Counted from the first letter of the stretch, positions 7,656-13,699 are shown. The stretch is DNA of 13,926 nt from Rhodoferax sp. (GCA_021731215.1 JAKFXU010000346.1:1-13926), one strand, 5' to 3'. Program-made: numbers and translations. Notes: generated from the letters alone by a model not told the origin.

Positions 7656-8828
7656 ATGTACAAGGTTAGAACCTACAACCAGATCTCGGTCAAAGGCCTG
7701 GAGCGGTTTTCACGCCAGTCCTATGAGGTCGGCAGCGACATTGCGCACCCGGACGCGTTCCTGCTGCGCAGCCACAAGCTGCACGCCGAGCCGGTGCCGC
7801 AGTCGCTGCTGGCGGTGGCGCGCGCCGGGGCCGGGGTCAACAACGTGCCGGTGATCGAGTACGGCAAGCTGGGCATCGTGGTGTTCAACACGCCGGGCGC
7901 CAACGCCAACGCCGTGAAAGAACTGGTCATGGCGGGCATGCTGCTGGCCACGCGCGGCATCCTGGCCGGCATTGACTATGTGCAGTCCCTCACCCGCATC
8001 AGCGACGTCGCCGAGATGTCGCAGTTGCTGGAGAAGGAAAAATCCCGCTTTGCCGGCGGCGAGCTCAAGGGCAAGACGCTGGGCATCGTGGGCCTGGGCG
8101 CGATTGGCTCGATGGTCGCCGACATGGCGCTGGCCCTGGGCATGAAGGTGGTGGGCTTCGACCCGGCCCTGTCGATCGACGCCGCCTGGCGCCTGTCCAA
8201 CGAGGTCACGCGCATGGAGAACCTGCCCTCGCTGCTGGCGCGCTCCGACTACATTTCGCTGCATGTGCCGGCGCTGGACGCCACGCGCCACCTGATCAAC
8301 GCCGACGCCCTGGCCGGTGTCAAGCCCGGCGCGGTGCTGCTCAACTTTGCGCGCGAAACGATTGTGGACTCGGCCGCCGTGCTGCACAGTCTTGATGCAG
8401 GCAAACTGGGCCGCTATGTGTGCGACTTTCCCGAGCCGGCCCTGCTGGGCCAGGCCCGCATCATCGCGCTGCCGCATATTGGCGCCAGCACCGAAGAGTC
8501 GGAAGAAAACTGTGCCGTAATGGCGGCCGACCAGTTGATCGACTACCTGGAGAACGGCAATATCACCAACTCGGTCAACTACCCCAGCGTGAGCATGGGC
8601 CGCACCCCCGGCACCGCCCGCATCACGTTCTGCAACGACAACGTCTCGGGCGTGCTGGGCCATGTGCTGTCGGTGCTGGCGGACCACCAAGTCAACGTCA
8701 TCGACATGATGAACAAGAGCCGCGGCGAGCTGGCCTTCAACATCATCGACGTTGAAGCACCACCGGCGGCAGCGGTGATCACCTCAATCCAAGCCATCCA
8801 GCACGTGATACGGGCCCGGGTGATTTAG
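7656..8828 (+). CDS. serA: D-3-phosphoglycerate dehydrogenase with short ACT domain
   Basis: A 390-residue NAD-dependent 2-hydroxyacid dehydrogenase that oxidises 3-phosphoglycerate to 3-phosphohydroxypyruvate, the substrate of SerC encoded just upstream. An N-terminal substrate-binding lobe is followed by the Rossmann motif GIVGLGAIG (about residues 143-151). Catalytic residues are R233 (NFARETIVD), E260 (CDFPEP) and H274 (ALPHIGAST). The C-terminal region from about residue 321 (TARITFCNDNVSGVLGHVLS) looks like an ACT domain, which in this family binds serine for feedback inhibition. That regulation is inferred from the domain, not shown. The TAG stop at 8826-8828 is at the same time the edge of the long intergenic repeat. 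Confidence 0.94.
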   Translation: MYKVRTYNQISVKGLERFSRQSYEVGSDIAHPDAFLLRSHKLHAEPVPQSLLAVARAGAGVNNVPVIEYGKLGIVVFNTPGANANAVKELVMAGMLLATRGILAGIDYVQSLTRISDVAEMSQLLEKEKSRFAGGELKGKTLGIVGLGAIGSMVADMALALGMKVVGFDPALSIDAAWRLSNEVTRMENLPSLLARSDYISLHVPALDATRHLINADALAGVKPGAVLLNFARETIVDSAAVLHSLDAGKLGRYVCDFPEPALLGQARIIALPHIGASTEESEENCAVMAADQLIDYLENGNITNSVNYPSVSMGRTPGTARITFCNDNVSGVLGHVLSVLADHQVNVIDMMNKSRGELAFNIIDVEAPPAAAVITSIQAIQHVIRARVI

Positions 8829-8998
8829 GCCTGGCCCCCACGCTTGTCACTTCGTGTACTGCGCGAGGCCTTGCAGGCCGCGGCTCGCGAGACGCTTCGC
8901 CTCTGTCGCCTGTCCAAACCTGCTCAAGCAGGCTTGGAGCCGCAGGCTCCAGCCCCTCGGGGCCACTATTTCATTGGGGCGGCCCGGCGCGGCGGCTA
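8826..8998. repeat. Modular intergenic repeat, long copy, between convergent genes
   Basis: A 173-bp stretch sharing both ends with 2230-2318 (8974-8998 exact over 25 nt; 8826-8864 nearly exact) but with a longer, different middle. The middle is full of small hairpins, for example AGGCCTTGCAGGCC (8866-8879), CCTGCTCAAGCAGG (8929-8942) and GGAGCCGCAGGCTCC. It fills the space between serA and the convergent permease gene, leaving 3 nt before the permease stop. It probably serves as transcription terminator for both. Its origin as a mobile or REP-like unit is an inference. Confidence 0.75.
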
Positions 8999-9001
8999 AG
9001 C

Positions 9002-9940
9002 TCAGCCCCGAAAGCGCTTGCGCGTCAGCGCCAGTGCCAGCCAGAAACCCGCCACCGCGTAGGCCAGCAGCACCCCGCCATGGCGCAGCGGGTCGGCCGG
9101 CCACTGGTCCATGAACAGCGGTCGCACCAGCTCGACCGCGTTGGTCAGCGGCAGCCAGCTCGACACCGTGCGCACCATCTGGGGCAGTTGCTCCAGCGGA
9201 AAAAAGATGCCGCTCAGAAACATCATGGGCGTCAGAAACAGCGTGAAGTAGTAGGTGAAAAAATCATAACCGCGGGCCAGCGCGTTGAAAATGAGGGCAA
9301 TGCAACTGAAGGTGATGCCCACCCCCAGCAACACCGGCCAGGCCACCAGCAGCTTCGGGCTGTAGCTGATGCCCAGGGCCAGCATCACGCCCAGGATCGC
9401 GGTCACGGTGAACAGGGCCTTGAACGCGGCCCACAGCATTTCGGCCAGCACGATGTCGTCCAGGTTGACCGGCGCATTCAGGATGCCGTCCCAGGTTTTT
9501 TGCACGTGCATGCGCGAAAAGGCCGAGTACAGCGCCTCGAACGAGGCCGCCTGCATGGCGCTCATGCAGATCGAGCCACTGGCCAGAAACAGGATGTAGG
9601 GCACCGCCACCATGCCATTGGGGCCGGCCATGTTGACCTGCCCGACCAGTGCGCCCATGCCGTAGCCAAAGGCCACCAGCCACATCAGCGGCTCGGCGAT
9701 ATTGCCCACCAGGCTGGGCAGGGCCAGCTTGCGCCAGACCAGCAGGTTGCGCAACAACACCGGCCAAAAACGCAGCGACAGCTCGGGCGCACGCCACACG
9801 CTGGGCGCGCGCGCCAGCCGCTCGCCCTTTGGGCGCGGCTTGGAGTGAGGGCATCCTGAAACATCCGCAGGGCTGTTCACGCCCTCGCCCTTTGGGAGAG
9901 GGTCGGGGTGAGGGCAATCGGTGCTGATTTCGGTTGGCAT
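9002..9940 (-). CDS. nodJ: ABC-2 transporter permease, NodJ family, with repeat-coded N-terminal extension
   Basis: A 312-residue ABC-2 type integral membrane protein with about six hydrophobic segments (for example VAVPYILFLASGSICMSAM, FTYYFTLFLTPMMFLSGIFF, GGVLLAYAVAGFWLALAL). The family core begins near residue 55 (ELSLRFWPVLLRNLLVWRKL). It resembles NodJ, partner of NodI in lipo-oligosaccharide export, but without nod genes nearby the substrate here is unknown. The ATG at 9940 lies 1 nt after the stop of the ATPase gene (TGA C ATG), so translational coupling supports this start. Residues 9-40 or so (HPDPLPKGEG, HSKPRPKGER) are the translation of two copies of a known kind of intergenic repeat, making the protein roughly 45 residues longer than the core requires. 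An internal GTG start before VWRAPELSLRF is the alternative. Confidence 0.88.
   Translation of the reverse strand: MPTEISTDCPHPDPLPKGEGVNSPADVSGCPHSKPRPKGERLARAPSVWRAPELSLRFWPVLLRNLLVWRKLALPSLVGNIAEPLMWLVAFGYGMGALVGQVNMAGPNGMVAVPYILFLASGSICMSAMQAASFEALYSAFSRMHVQKTWDGILNAPVNLDDIVLAEMLWAAFKALFTVTAILGVMLALGISYSPKLLVAWPVLLGVGITFSCIALIFNALARGYDFFTYYFTLFLTPMMFLSGIFFPLEQLPQMVRTVSSWLPLTNAVELVRPLFMDQWPADPLRHGGVLLAYAVAGFWLALALTRKRFRG
9819..9918. repeat. Two tandem palindromic repeats inside the permease 5' coding region
   Basis: Two related units, at about 9819-9850 and 9876-9915, share CTCGCCCTTTGGG followed by a spaced GTGAGGGC. On the minus strand one frame reads PLPKGEG and another reads LTPTLSQRA, the tell-tale translations of a repeat scattered between genes in many proteobacteria. 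The copy nearer the permease start is better preserved. Here both lie in frame within a gene instead of between genes. Confidence 0.75.
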
Positions 9941-9941
9941 G

Positions 9942-10886
9942 TCAGGCGTCTTCCCTGATTTGGCGCCCGGTCAATTTCAGGAACAGGTCTTCCAGATTGG
10001 CCGGCCGGTGCAGGGTGCGCAGCTGCGGGTAAGCGTTGAGTGCGGTCAACAGCGGCTTGGCGTCCTGGGTGTAGAAAAATACCGTTTCGCCACTGACCTC
10101 GACCCGCGCTGCCAGTGCTTTGAGCGGCGCGTCCATCAGCGCCAGGGCGCCGTTGCCATAGACCTCGACCACGTCGGGCTCCAGATGCCGGGCGATCAGG
10201 TCGCGCGGGCGGCCCTCGGCAATTTTTTTGCCGTGGTCGAGCACAACCAGGCGCGTGCACAGGCGCTCGGCCTCGTCCATGAAGTGGGTGGTCAGCAGGA
10301 TCGATTTGCCCTGCTGCAACAGCCGTTGCAGGCGCTCCCACATCAGGTGGCGCGCCTGCGGGTCCAGCCCAGTGGTCGGCTCATCGAGCAGCAGCAGCCG
10401 CGGATCATTGACCAGGGCGCGCGCCAGGCTCAGGCGGCGCTTCATGCCACCCGACAGTTCGCCGGGCTTGACCTGCGCCTTGTGCGTCAGGCTGGCAAAT
10501 TCCAGCAGCGCCGGGATGCGCGCGCGAATCTGCGCCTCCTTCAGGCCGAAGTAACGGCCGTACACCAGCAGATTCTCGGCGCAGGAGAAGTCGGGATCGA
10601 GCGTGTCGAACTGGCTGACCACGCCGAGCTGCGCCTTGATCGCCAGCGCGTCGCGCGGCATCTGCCAGCCTTCCGCGGCACCGGGCCCGGCAAAATAAAC
10701 AATGCGGCCCTCATCGGGCGTACTCAGCCCCAGGCACATGCGGATGGTGGTGGTCTTGCCGGCACCGTTGGGGCCGATCACGCCCAGGCACTCGCCCGCC
10801 TCGAGGGTGAACGAAACATCGTCAACCACCGTGCTGTCGCCATAACACTTGCGCAAACCCTGCACTGACAAAATTGACGATTGCAT
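9942..10886 (-). CDS. nodI: ABC transporter ATP-binding protein, NodI family
   Basis: A 314-residue ATPase subunit. It has Walker A GPNGAGKT (38-45), the Q-loop Gln in VSQFDTLDP (92), signature LSGGMKRRLSLARAL (from 144), Walker B LLLLDEP (164-170), the D-loop GLDP and the switch His in LTTHFMDEAERL (201). The C-terminal extension after about residue 235 is typical of NodI/drug-exporter type ATPases. It would power the permease encoded immediately downstream. The start at 10886 (MQSSILSVQGLRKCYG) is chosen because the family begins there; an in-frame start at 10922 would add 12 unrelated residues. Homologues of this pair occur in many non-nodulating Burkholderiales, so the name shows family, not a role in symbiosis. 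Confidence 0.92.
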   Translation of the reverse strand: MQSSILSVQGLRKCYGDSTVVDDVSFTLEAGECLGVIGPNGAGKTTTIRMCLGLSTPDEGRIVYFAGPGAAEGWQMPRDALAIKAQLGVVSQFDTLDPDFSCAENLLVYGRYFGLKEAQIRARIPALLEFASLTHKAQVKPGELSGGMKRRLSLARALVNDPRLLLLDEPTTGLDPQARHLMWERLQRLLQQGKSILLTTHFMDEAERLCTRLVVLDHGKKIAEGRPRDLIARHLEPDVVEVYGNGALALMDAPLKALAARVEVSGETVFFYTQDAKPLLTALNAYPQLRTLHRPANLEDLFLKLTGRQIREDA

Positions 10887-11082
10887 GGTTTGATTGTGAC
10901 CCAGGCCAGCAGCCGGGGACAATGCGCCCCACTTTTTTCATCCCTTACCCGGACCCGACCATGTGCTTATAGCCATGGCCCCACGCGGCGCGCCGCTCTC
11001 GCCGCCAGCCAAATGATGCGGCTGGGCTGCGGTGACCGGACAAGGGGCAGATGTGATGCTGGCGCTGGATGTGGCGTGAGGC
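10887..11082. other. Intergenic region upstream of nodI; no gene recognised
   Basis: No convincing coding region in either strand. It should contain the nodI promoter. A TATAAG (minus strand, 10971-10966) is a possible -10 about 80 nt before the ATG, without a convincing -35 hexamer. The open frames through here have no recognisable protein features. Confidence 0.4.
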
Positions 11083-11120
11083 AAAAAATACCCGCCATGC
11101 CAACGGACATGCGGGTTTTT
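11083..11120 (-). terminator. Rho-independent terminator, probably the original tRNA-Arg terminator
   Basis: On the minus strand, ACCCGCATG and CATGGCGGGT form a stem (one bulged G) around a short loop, followed by ATTTTTT. A plus-strand T-run at 11116-11120 makes it plausibly bidirectional. It begins about 32 nt beyond the tRNA 3'-end fragment at 11152-11181, where the terminator of a minus-strand tRNA gene would be expected. No other minus-strand gene ends nearby except the RES gene at 11265, which may now use it. Confidence 0.75.
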
Positions 11121-11151
11121 CTTGATGTTGTGAGACGTTGGAAACGCTCAA

Positions 11152-11181
11152 TTGGTGCGGCTGGCAGGGATCGAACCCATG
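11152..11181 (-). repeat. Distal attachment-site repeat (tRNA-Arg 3'-end fragment)
   Basis: These 30 nt match 12949-12978 except at 11166 and 11180. On the minus strand they read as the T-loop (GGTTCGATCCC), acceptor 3' strand CAGCCGC and ACCA of the tRNA. Similarity to the tRNA stops after this point, so it is not a second complete tRNA. Confidence 0.8.
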
Positions 11182-11264
11182 TCTTTTGCCAACCTACATC
11201 ACCGTGTAATGCGGCAATTATGTATCAGCGTTTTGCATCACGCATCAGACTTGTGGCGCTTGAA

Positions 11265-11966
11265 TCAGAAGGGCCAATCGTACCGCTCGGTCTGACGAAC
11301 CATGCTGACGCTCTCACGGGTAGCTCTGCAATGCCATGTCTGCTGCATGAAGCCTTGGTTGCCCATTTCGAGTGCGTCAACATCCAGCACCGCAGCGCAG
11401 CGTCTACCCGGGGCTCGCACTGACTCGTAGCAAATCCATTGGACCCCCATGTCCTTTGCTGCGTCAGCTAGGGCGTGCGTTTCGGCGTAGTCGCTTCCGT
11501 GAGTCCATGTTGCGTGCGATTTCACCCATGGCGGACTCATCAAGTCAATGGCTGTACCGCTCACTTCGGCCTGGAAGAAGGTGTGCTCGGTCAAGAGCTC
11601 GGTTTTCGATAGCGGCACGCTGTCTAGTATGAAGCGATGGCGCCAGTAAGCTACTTCGGCACAAGCTGCATAGAGTTCCTCGGAACCATACCAGACCCCA
11701 AGCGTTCCTGCCCGCCGGAAGCGGCTCGGATGCTGAGGTCGGTAACGAAATGGAGTTGAGAGCAAATAGTGCTTCTGGGACTTCATGTCCGGCAGAGGCG
11801 GTTTACTCCCCTCCAGCATCTGCTCCAGCACCTGTTGCTCTTCGGCCGAGTCTACTAGCCGCATCGTCGAAACCACATGCTGCGCCTCTACGCCGCGCCA
11901 AGCCTGCATGGTCATGTTGTCCACCCCAGTTTGAAACCAACTGGTGCTCCATGCAGCCTCGGTCAT
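11265..11966 (-). CDS. RES-domain toxin of a type II toxin-antitoxin system
   Basis: A 233-residue RES-domain protein. The domain starts near residue 22 (WRGVEAQHVVSTMRLVDS) and continues through LLSTPFRYRP (68-77), SRFRRAGTLGVWYGSEELYA and CAEVAYWR (candidate catalytic E104). It ends with WICYESVRAPG (S182) and a C-terminal part. Conserved Arg, Glu and Ser give the family its name. Characterised RES toxins such as MbcT destroy cellular NAD+, and their partner antitoxin blocks the active site. This toxin's ATG overlaps the antitoxin stop (ATGA, 11966-11963), so translation is coupled and the antitoxin is made first. Length and motifs look intact, so it may still be active, but the exact chemistry on NAD+ cannot be told from sequence alone. 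Confidence 0.88.
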   Translation of the reverse strand: MTEAAWSTSWFQTGVDNMTMQAWRGVEAQHVVSTMRLVDSAEEQQVLEQMLEGSKPPLPDMKSQKHYLLSTPFRYRPQHPSRFRRAGTLGVWYGSEELYAACAEVAYWRHRFILDSVPLSKTELLTEHTFFQAEVSGTAIDLMSPPWVKSHATWTHGSDYAETHALADAAKDMGVQWICYESVRAPGRRCAAVLDVDALEMGNQGFMQQTWHCRATRESVSMVRQTERYDWPF

Positions 11967-12337
11967 GCGGGCGCCCGCATCCCATCGAGATAGTTCAGCG
12001 TGGCAACTAAACCATCGGCCCGCTCAATTAGCTTTGCAGGAATTCCGCCAAGCGCTTTATTGTGACCACGCATCCAAGCAATACGTTTCTGATCGTCGGT
12101 GCCCACGAGCGCGTCCAACGAGCGAAAGACCCGAACCAGCAGCAAAGACAACTCACCCTCTTTCGATAGGGGGTCGATCGTCCGATCACCTCTGAGGACT
12201 CGGGAAATAGTGGGCTCACTCGACCCAACGATGCGGGCGACCGCAGCACCCGAAAGTCCGAGCAATTCAGTTGCACGCCCCACTGCCTTGGCGAGTACGT
12301 AGCCTGGATCAACCTTTGCTTTAGATTGGGTGTTCAT
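11963..12337 (-). CDS. Xre/MbcA/ParS-type antitoxin
   Basis: A 124-residue antitoxin. The N-terminal half is an Xre-like helix-turn-helix (about residues 14-52; LLGLSGAAVARIVGSSEPTI then SRVLRG). The C-terminal half is the MbcA/ParS-like toxin-binding domain (about 60-124; LVRVFRSLDALVGTDDQKR, then RGHNKALGGIPAKLIERADG). The order antitoxin-toxin and the 4-nt ATGA overlap are standard for Xre-RES operons. In characterised systems the C-terminal domain neutralises the RES toxin and the HTH represses the operon's own promoter. A perfect inverted repeat lies 43-58 nt upstream of its ATG. The frame is complete and shows no damage. Confidence 0.9.
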   Translation of the reverse strand: MNTQSKAKVDPGYVLAKAVGRATELLGLSGAAVARIVGSSEPTISRVLRGDRTIDPLSKEGELSLLLVRVFRSLDALVGTDDQKRIAWMRGHNKALGGIPAKLIERADGLVATLNYLDGMRAPA

Positions 12338-12379
12338 TCTGATCTTCTTTGCTTTCTATGGAAAGATTTTCGCATGAAT

Positions 12380-12395
12380 ACCAAATACTTTTGGT
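12380..12395 (-). promoter_or_regulatory. Candidate operator of the toxin-antitoxin operon
   Basis: Perfect inverted repeat ACCAAA-TACT-TTTGGT, in AT-rich sequence 43-58 nt before the antitoxin ATG. The position, probably at or near a -35 region (TTGGTA on the minus strand), suits autorepression by the Xre-type antitoxin. A good -10 hexamer is not obvious (CATAGA at best). Confidence 0.45.
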
Positions 12396-12500
12396 TTTTA
12401 TTTGTGTGAATCCCTACCGAGATCAGCGTTACTCGACTCAAGTTCATACTCCAAGCCATTAGACCCACTCGGCCTCCCGCTATCCTCTTTCACCCATCAG

Positions 12501-12865
12501 TCAGCTCCATGCCCCGAGGCTGGCAAATGCCTCGGCGGGACTCTTCAACACCCGGTAGATGGCCGCGCGGGACAGTCCGAGCTGCTTCGCCATGCAGCCT
12601 CTTCGAGTGAGTAATGGCCACTGCGGACGAATGCACTCGACCGTTCCGCGATTTTCAGTAGATCAATTGGCATGGTGGCGAACTCTAACGCGAAAAGCTG
12701 CCGCCTCCAGCTAGAAAGCAACTCGGCTGCGACTAACTTCGCCATTGAAAATTCGTATGTCCGACACGACTGGATGAACTCGCGTCGGCCTGCCGCTGCC
12801 CGTAACCGCTCAGGCACGACAAGACGCACCCACCACAGGCCCCCGCGTCGGAATAAGTACTGCAT
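12501..12865 (-). pseudogene. Truncated, frameshifted site-specific integrase (N-terminal remnant)
   Basis: From the ATG at 12865, the frame gives MQYLFRRGGLWWVRLVVPER followed by CRTYEFSMAKLVAAELLSSW. This is the N-terminal arm-type-binding region typical of tRNA-targeting tyrosine integrases (DUF6538-like, by recollection). After SGHYSLEEAA the frame is lost: the long frame runs on as WRSSSDCPARPSTGC and stops at 12545. The neighbouring frame continues as AKQLGLSRAAIYRVLK, a helix-turn-helix sequence, and ends in TGA at 12503-12501. Joining the two restores a sensible protein, so an indel (-1 or +2 class) is likely. No catalytic domain (Arg, HxxR, Tyr) follows before the antitoxin region. 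It lies next to the tRNA, pointing away from it. The frame also extends upstream to 12940 without family resemblance. Confidence 0.72.
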
Positions 12866-12948
12866 TACTGTCGCCCTTTTGTAGCAAGGCGATGTAGCAG
12901 TCCACACCACTTCCAGAAAGTCCTTATGAATCAAGGACATGAAGGGTG

Positions 12949-12978
12949 TTGGTGCGGCTGGCGGGGATCGAACCCACG
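12949..12978 (-). repeat. Proximal attachment-site repeat within tRNA-Arg
   Basis: The 3' end of the intact tRNA gene plus one flanking base. It is 28 of 30 identical to 11152-11181 in the same orientation. Confidence 0.8.
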
Positions 12979-13025
12979 ACCCTTGGCTTCGGAGGCCAAT
13001 ACTCTATCCACTGAGCTACAGCCGC
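12950..13025 (-). tRNA. tRNA-Arg (anticodon CCG)
   Basis: A 76-nt cloverleaf. The acceptor stem is GCGGCTG/CAGCCGC with discriminator A and encoded CCA. The D arm is GCTCAGTGGATAGAGT. The anticodon stem TTGGC/GCCAA carries loop CTCCGAA, giving anticodon CCG. The T arm is GTGGG-TTCGATC-CCCGC. All stems pair (one U-G in the T stem), so the gene appears functional. Its 3' end is the insertion site of the element to its left, which has placed about 1.8 kb between the tRNA and its likely original terminator. Confidence 0.97.
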
Positions 13026-13039
13026 AAACCGAAGGCTGC

Positions 13040-13045
13040 ATTGTA
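13040..13045 (-). promoter_or_regulatory. Candidate -10 element of tRNA-Arg
   Basis: TACAAT on the minus strand, 14 nt before the first tRNA base. No clear -35 hexamer stands at the right distance, so confidence is low. Confidence 0.35.
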
Positions 13046-13068
13046 GGTGTTTTCTGGGGCGTGACCGC

Positions 13069-13074
13069 TATAAT
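13069..13074 (+). promoter_or_regulatory. Candidate -10 element of the cytochrome gene
   Basis: A perfect TATAAT in the divergent gap between tRNA-Arg and the cytochrome gene, 41 nt before the ATG. The -35 region is poor. AGAGG at 13106-13110 is the likely Shine-Dalgarno, 5 nt before the ATG. Confidence 0.5.
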
Positions 13075-13115
13075 CGCAGGCTGCCTTCCAAGCCCCCCGA
13101 TTTTCAGAGGACACC

Positions 13116-13649
13116 ATGAGCGACAACAGCCCCGCCAATGTTCACGCTGAGGCCCATACCGGTCCCGTCAAAACCCCCAAGCAATTGCTGCTTGCCGTCT
13201 TCTTCTCCTTTGTGGTGCCGGTATTTGTCATTATGGGTCTGGTGTACTACGTGACATCGGGCAACAAACCCGCGGCCGGCGCAGTGGACCTGGAAAAAGC
13301 CGTGGCGGCCCGGATCCAGAAAATTGGCTCGATCGAGATTCGGGATGCCAACCGGCAACTCAAGAGCGGCGAACAGGTCTACAACGCCCAGTGCACCGCC
13401 TGCCACACCAGCGGCGCCGCCGGGGCCCCCAAGCTCGGCGACGTGGCCGCCTGGGCGCCCCGCCTCAAAACCGGCTATGAAGCACTGCTGAATTCCACCC
13501 TCAAAGGCAAGGGCGCCATGGCGGCCCAGGGCGGTGGTGATTTTGAAGCGCTGGAAATCGGTCGCGCCGTGGTCTATATGGCCAACGCGGCCGGCGCCAA
13601 GATGGCCGAGCCGGCGGCACCGGCCGCTGCGCCCGCAGCCGCCAAGTAA
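13116..13649 (+). CDS. Membrane-anchored c-type cytochrome, cytochrome c5 family
   Basis: A 177-residue protein with a short cytoplasmic N-terminus and one transmembrane anchor (about residues 23-46, LLLAVFFSFVVPVFVIMGLV). A periplasmic linker and a single haem domain follow. C93 and C96 bind haem and H97 is the proximal ligand (CTACHTSGAAGAPKLGD). M135 (GKGAMAAQGGG) is the likely distal ligand, as in small c5-like electron carriers. The tail is rich in Ala and Pro (AAPAAAPAAAK). It probably carries electrons between respiratory complexes in the periplasm; the partner is unknown. The start is supported by AGAGG 5 nt upstream. A terminator follows 22 nt after the stop, and a second c5-like gene converges on it from the right. 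Confidence 0.92.
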   Translation: MSDNSPANVHAEAHTGPVKTPKQLLLAVFFSFVVPVFVIMGLVYYVTSGNKPAAGAVDLEKAVAARIQKIGSIEIRDANRQLKSGEQVYNAQCTACHTSGAAGAPKLGDVAAWAPRLKTGYEALLNSTLKGKGAMAAQGGGDFEALEIGRAVVYMANAAGAKMAEPAAPAAAPAAAK

Positions 13650-13671
13650 AGTCAGGCGGCAAGGCCCCTGC

Positions 13672-13699
13672 AAAAGCCGGTCGTTGACCGGCTTTTTTT
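13672..13699 (+). terminator. Rho-independent terminator after the cytochrome gene
   Basis: An 11-bp perfect stem, AAAAGCCGGTC/GACCGGCTTTT, with loop GTT, followed by further T residues (seven T in all, 13693-13699). The A-run on the other side could let it also stop transcription of the convergent cytochrome gene. Confidence 0.9.

Larger units (their letters stand above)
11152..12978. mobile_element. Decayed integrative element in the 3' end of tRNA-Arg(CCG)
   Basis: The element is bounded by 30-nt direct repeats 1797 nt apart (28 of 30 identical). The right repeat is the 3' end of an intact tRNA-Arg gene and the left one is an isolated copy of that end. A broken integrase lies next to the tRNA, the usual place in tRNA-integrated islands. 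The cargo is one toxin-antitoxin operon. The interior is visibly less GC-rich than the flanks, most clearly at about 12338-12430. Without an integrase catalytic domain it cannot move on its own. It may be what remains of a larger island after deletion. Confidence 0.78.

Noticed and set aside
9080..9859. Plus-strand open frame of 259 codons over the permease gene
   Set aside because: Gln/His-rich antisense shadow of a clear membrane protein gene.
10887..10922. Earlier start for the NodI-type ATPase
   Set aside because: The added 12 residues do not resemble the family; conservation starts at the ATG at 10886.
11153..11230. Possible second tRNA gene
   Set aside because: Only the 3' end (T-loop, acceptor strand and CCA) is present. 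Sequence further in does not form anticodon or D arms, so it is an attachment-site copy.
10881..11423. Plus-strand open frame of 180 codons across the nodI upstream region and the start of the island
   Set aside because: It crosses a terminator and the tRNA fragment and runs antisense to the RES toxin. The translation has no recognisable features.
12866..12940. N-terminal extension of the integrase remnant up to 12940
   Set aside because: The 25 added residues lack resemblance to integrases, and the MQYLFRRGG start at 12865 is the family-like beginning.
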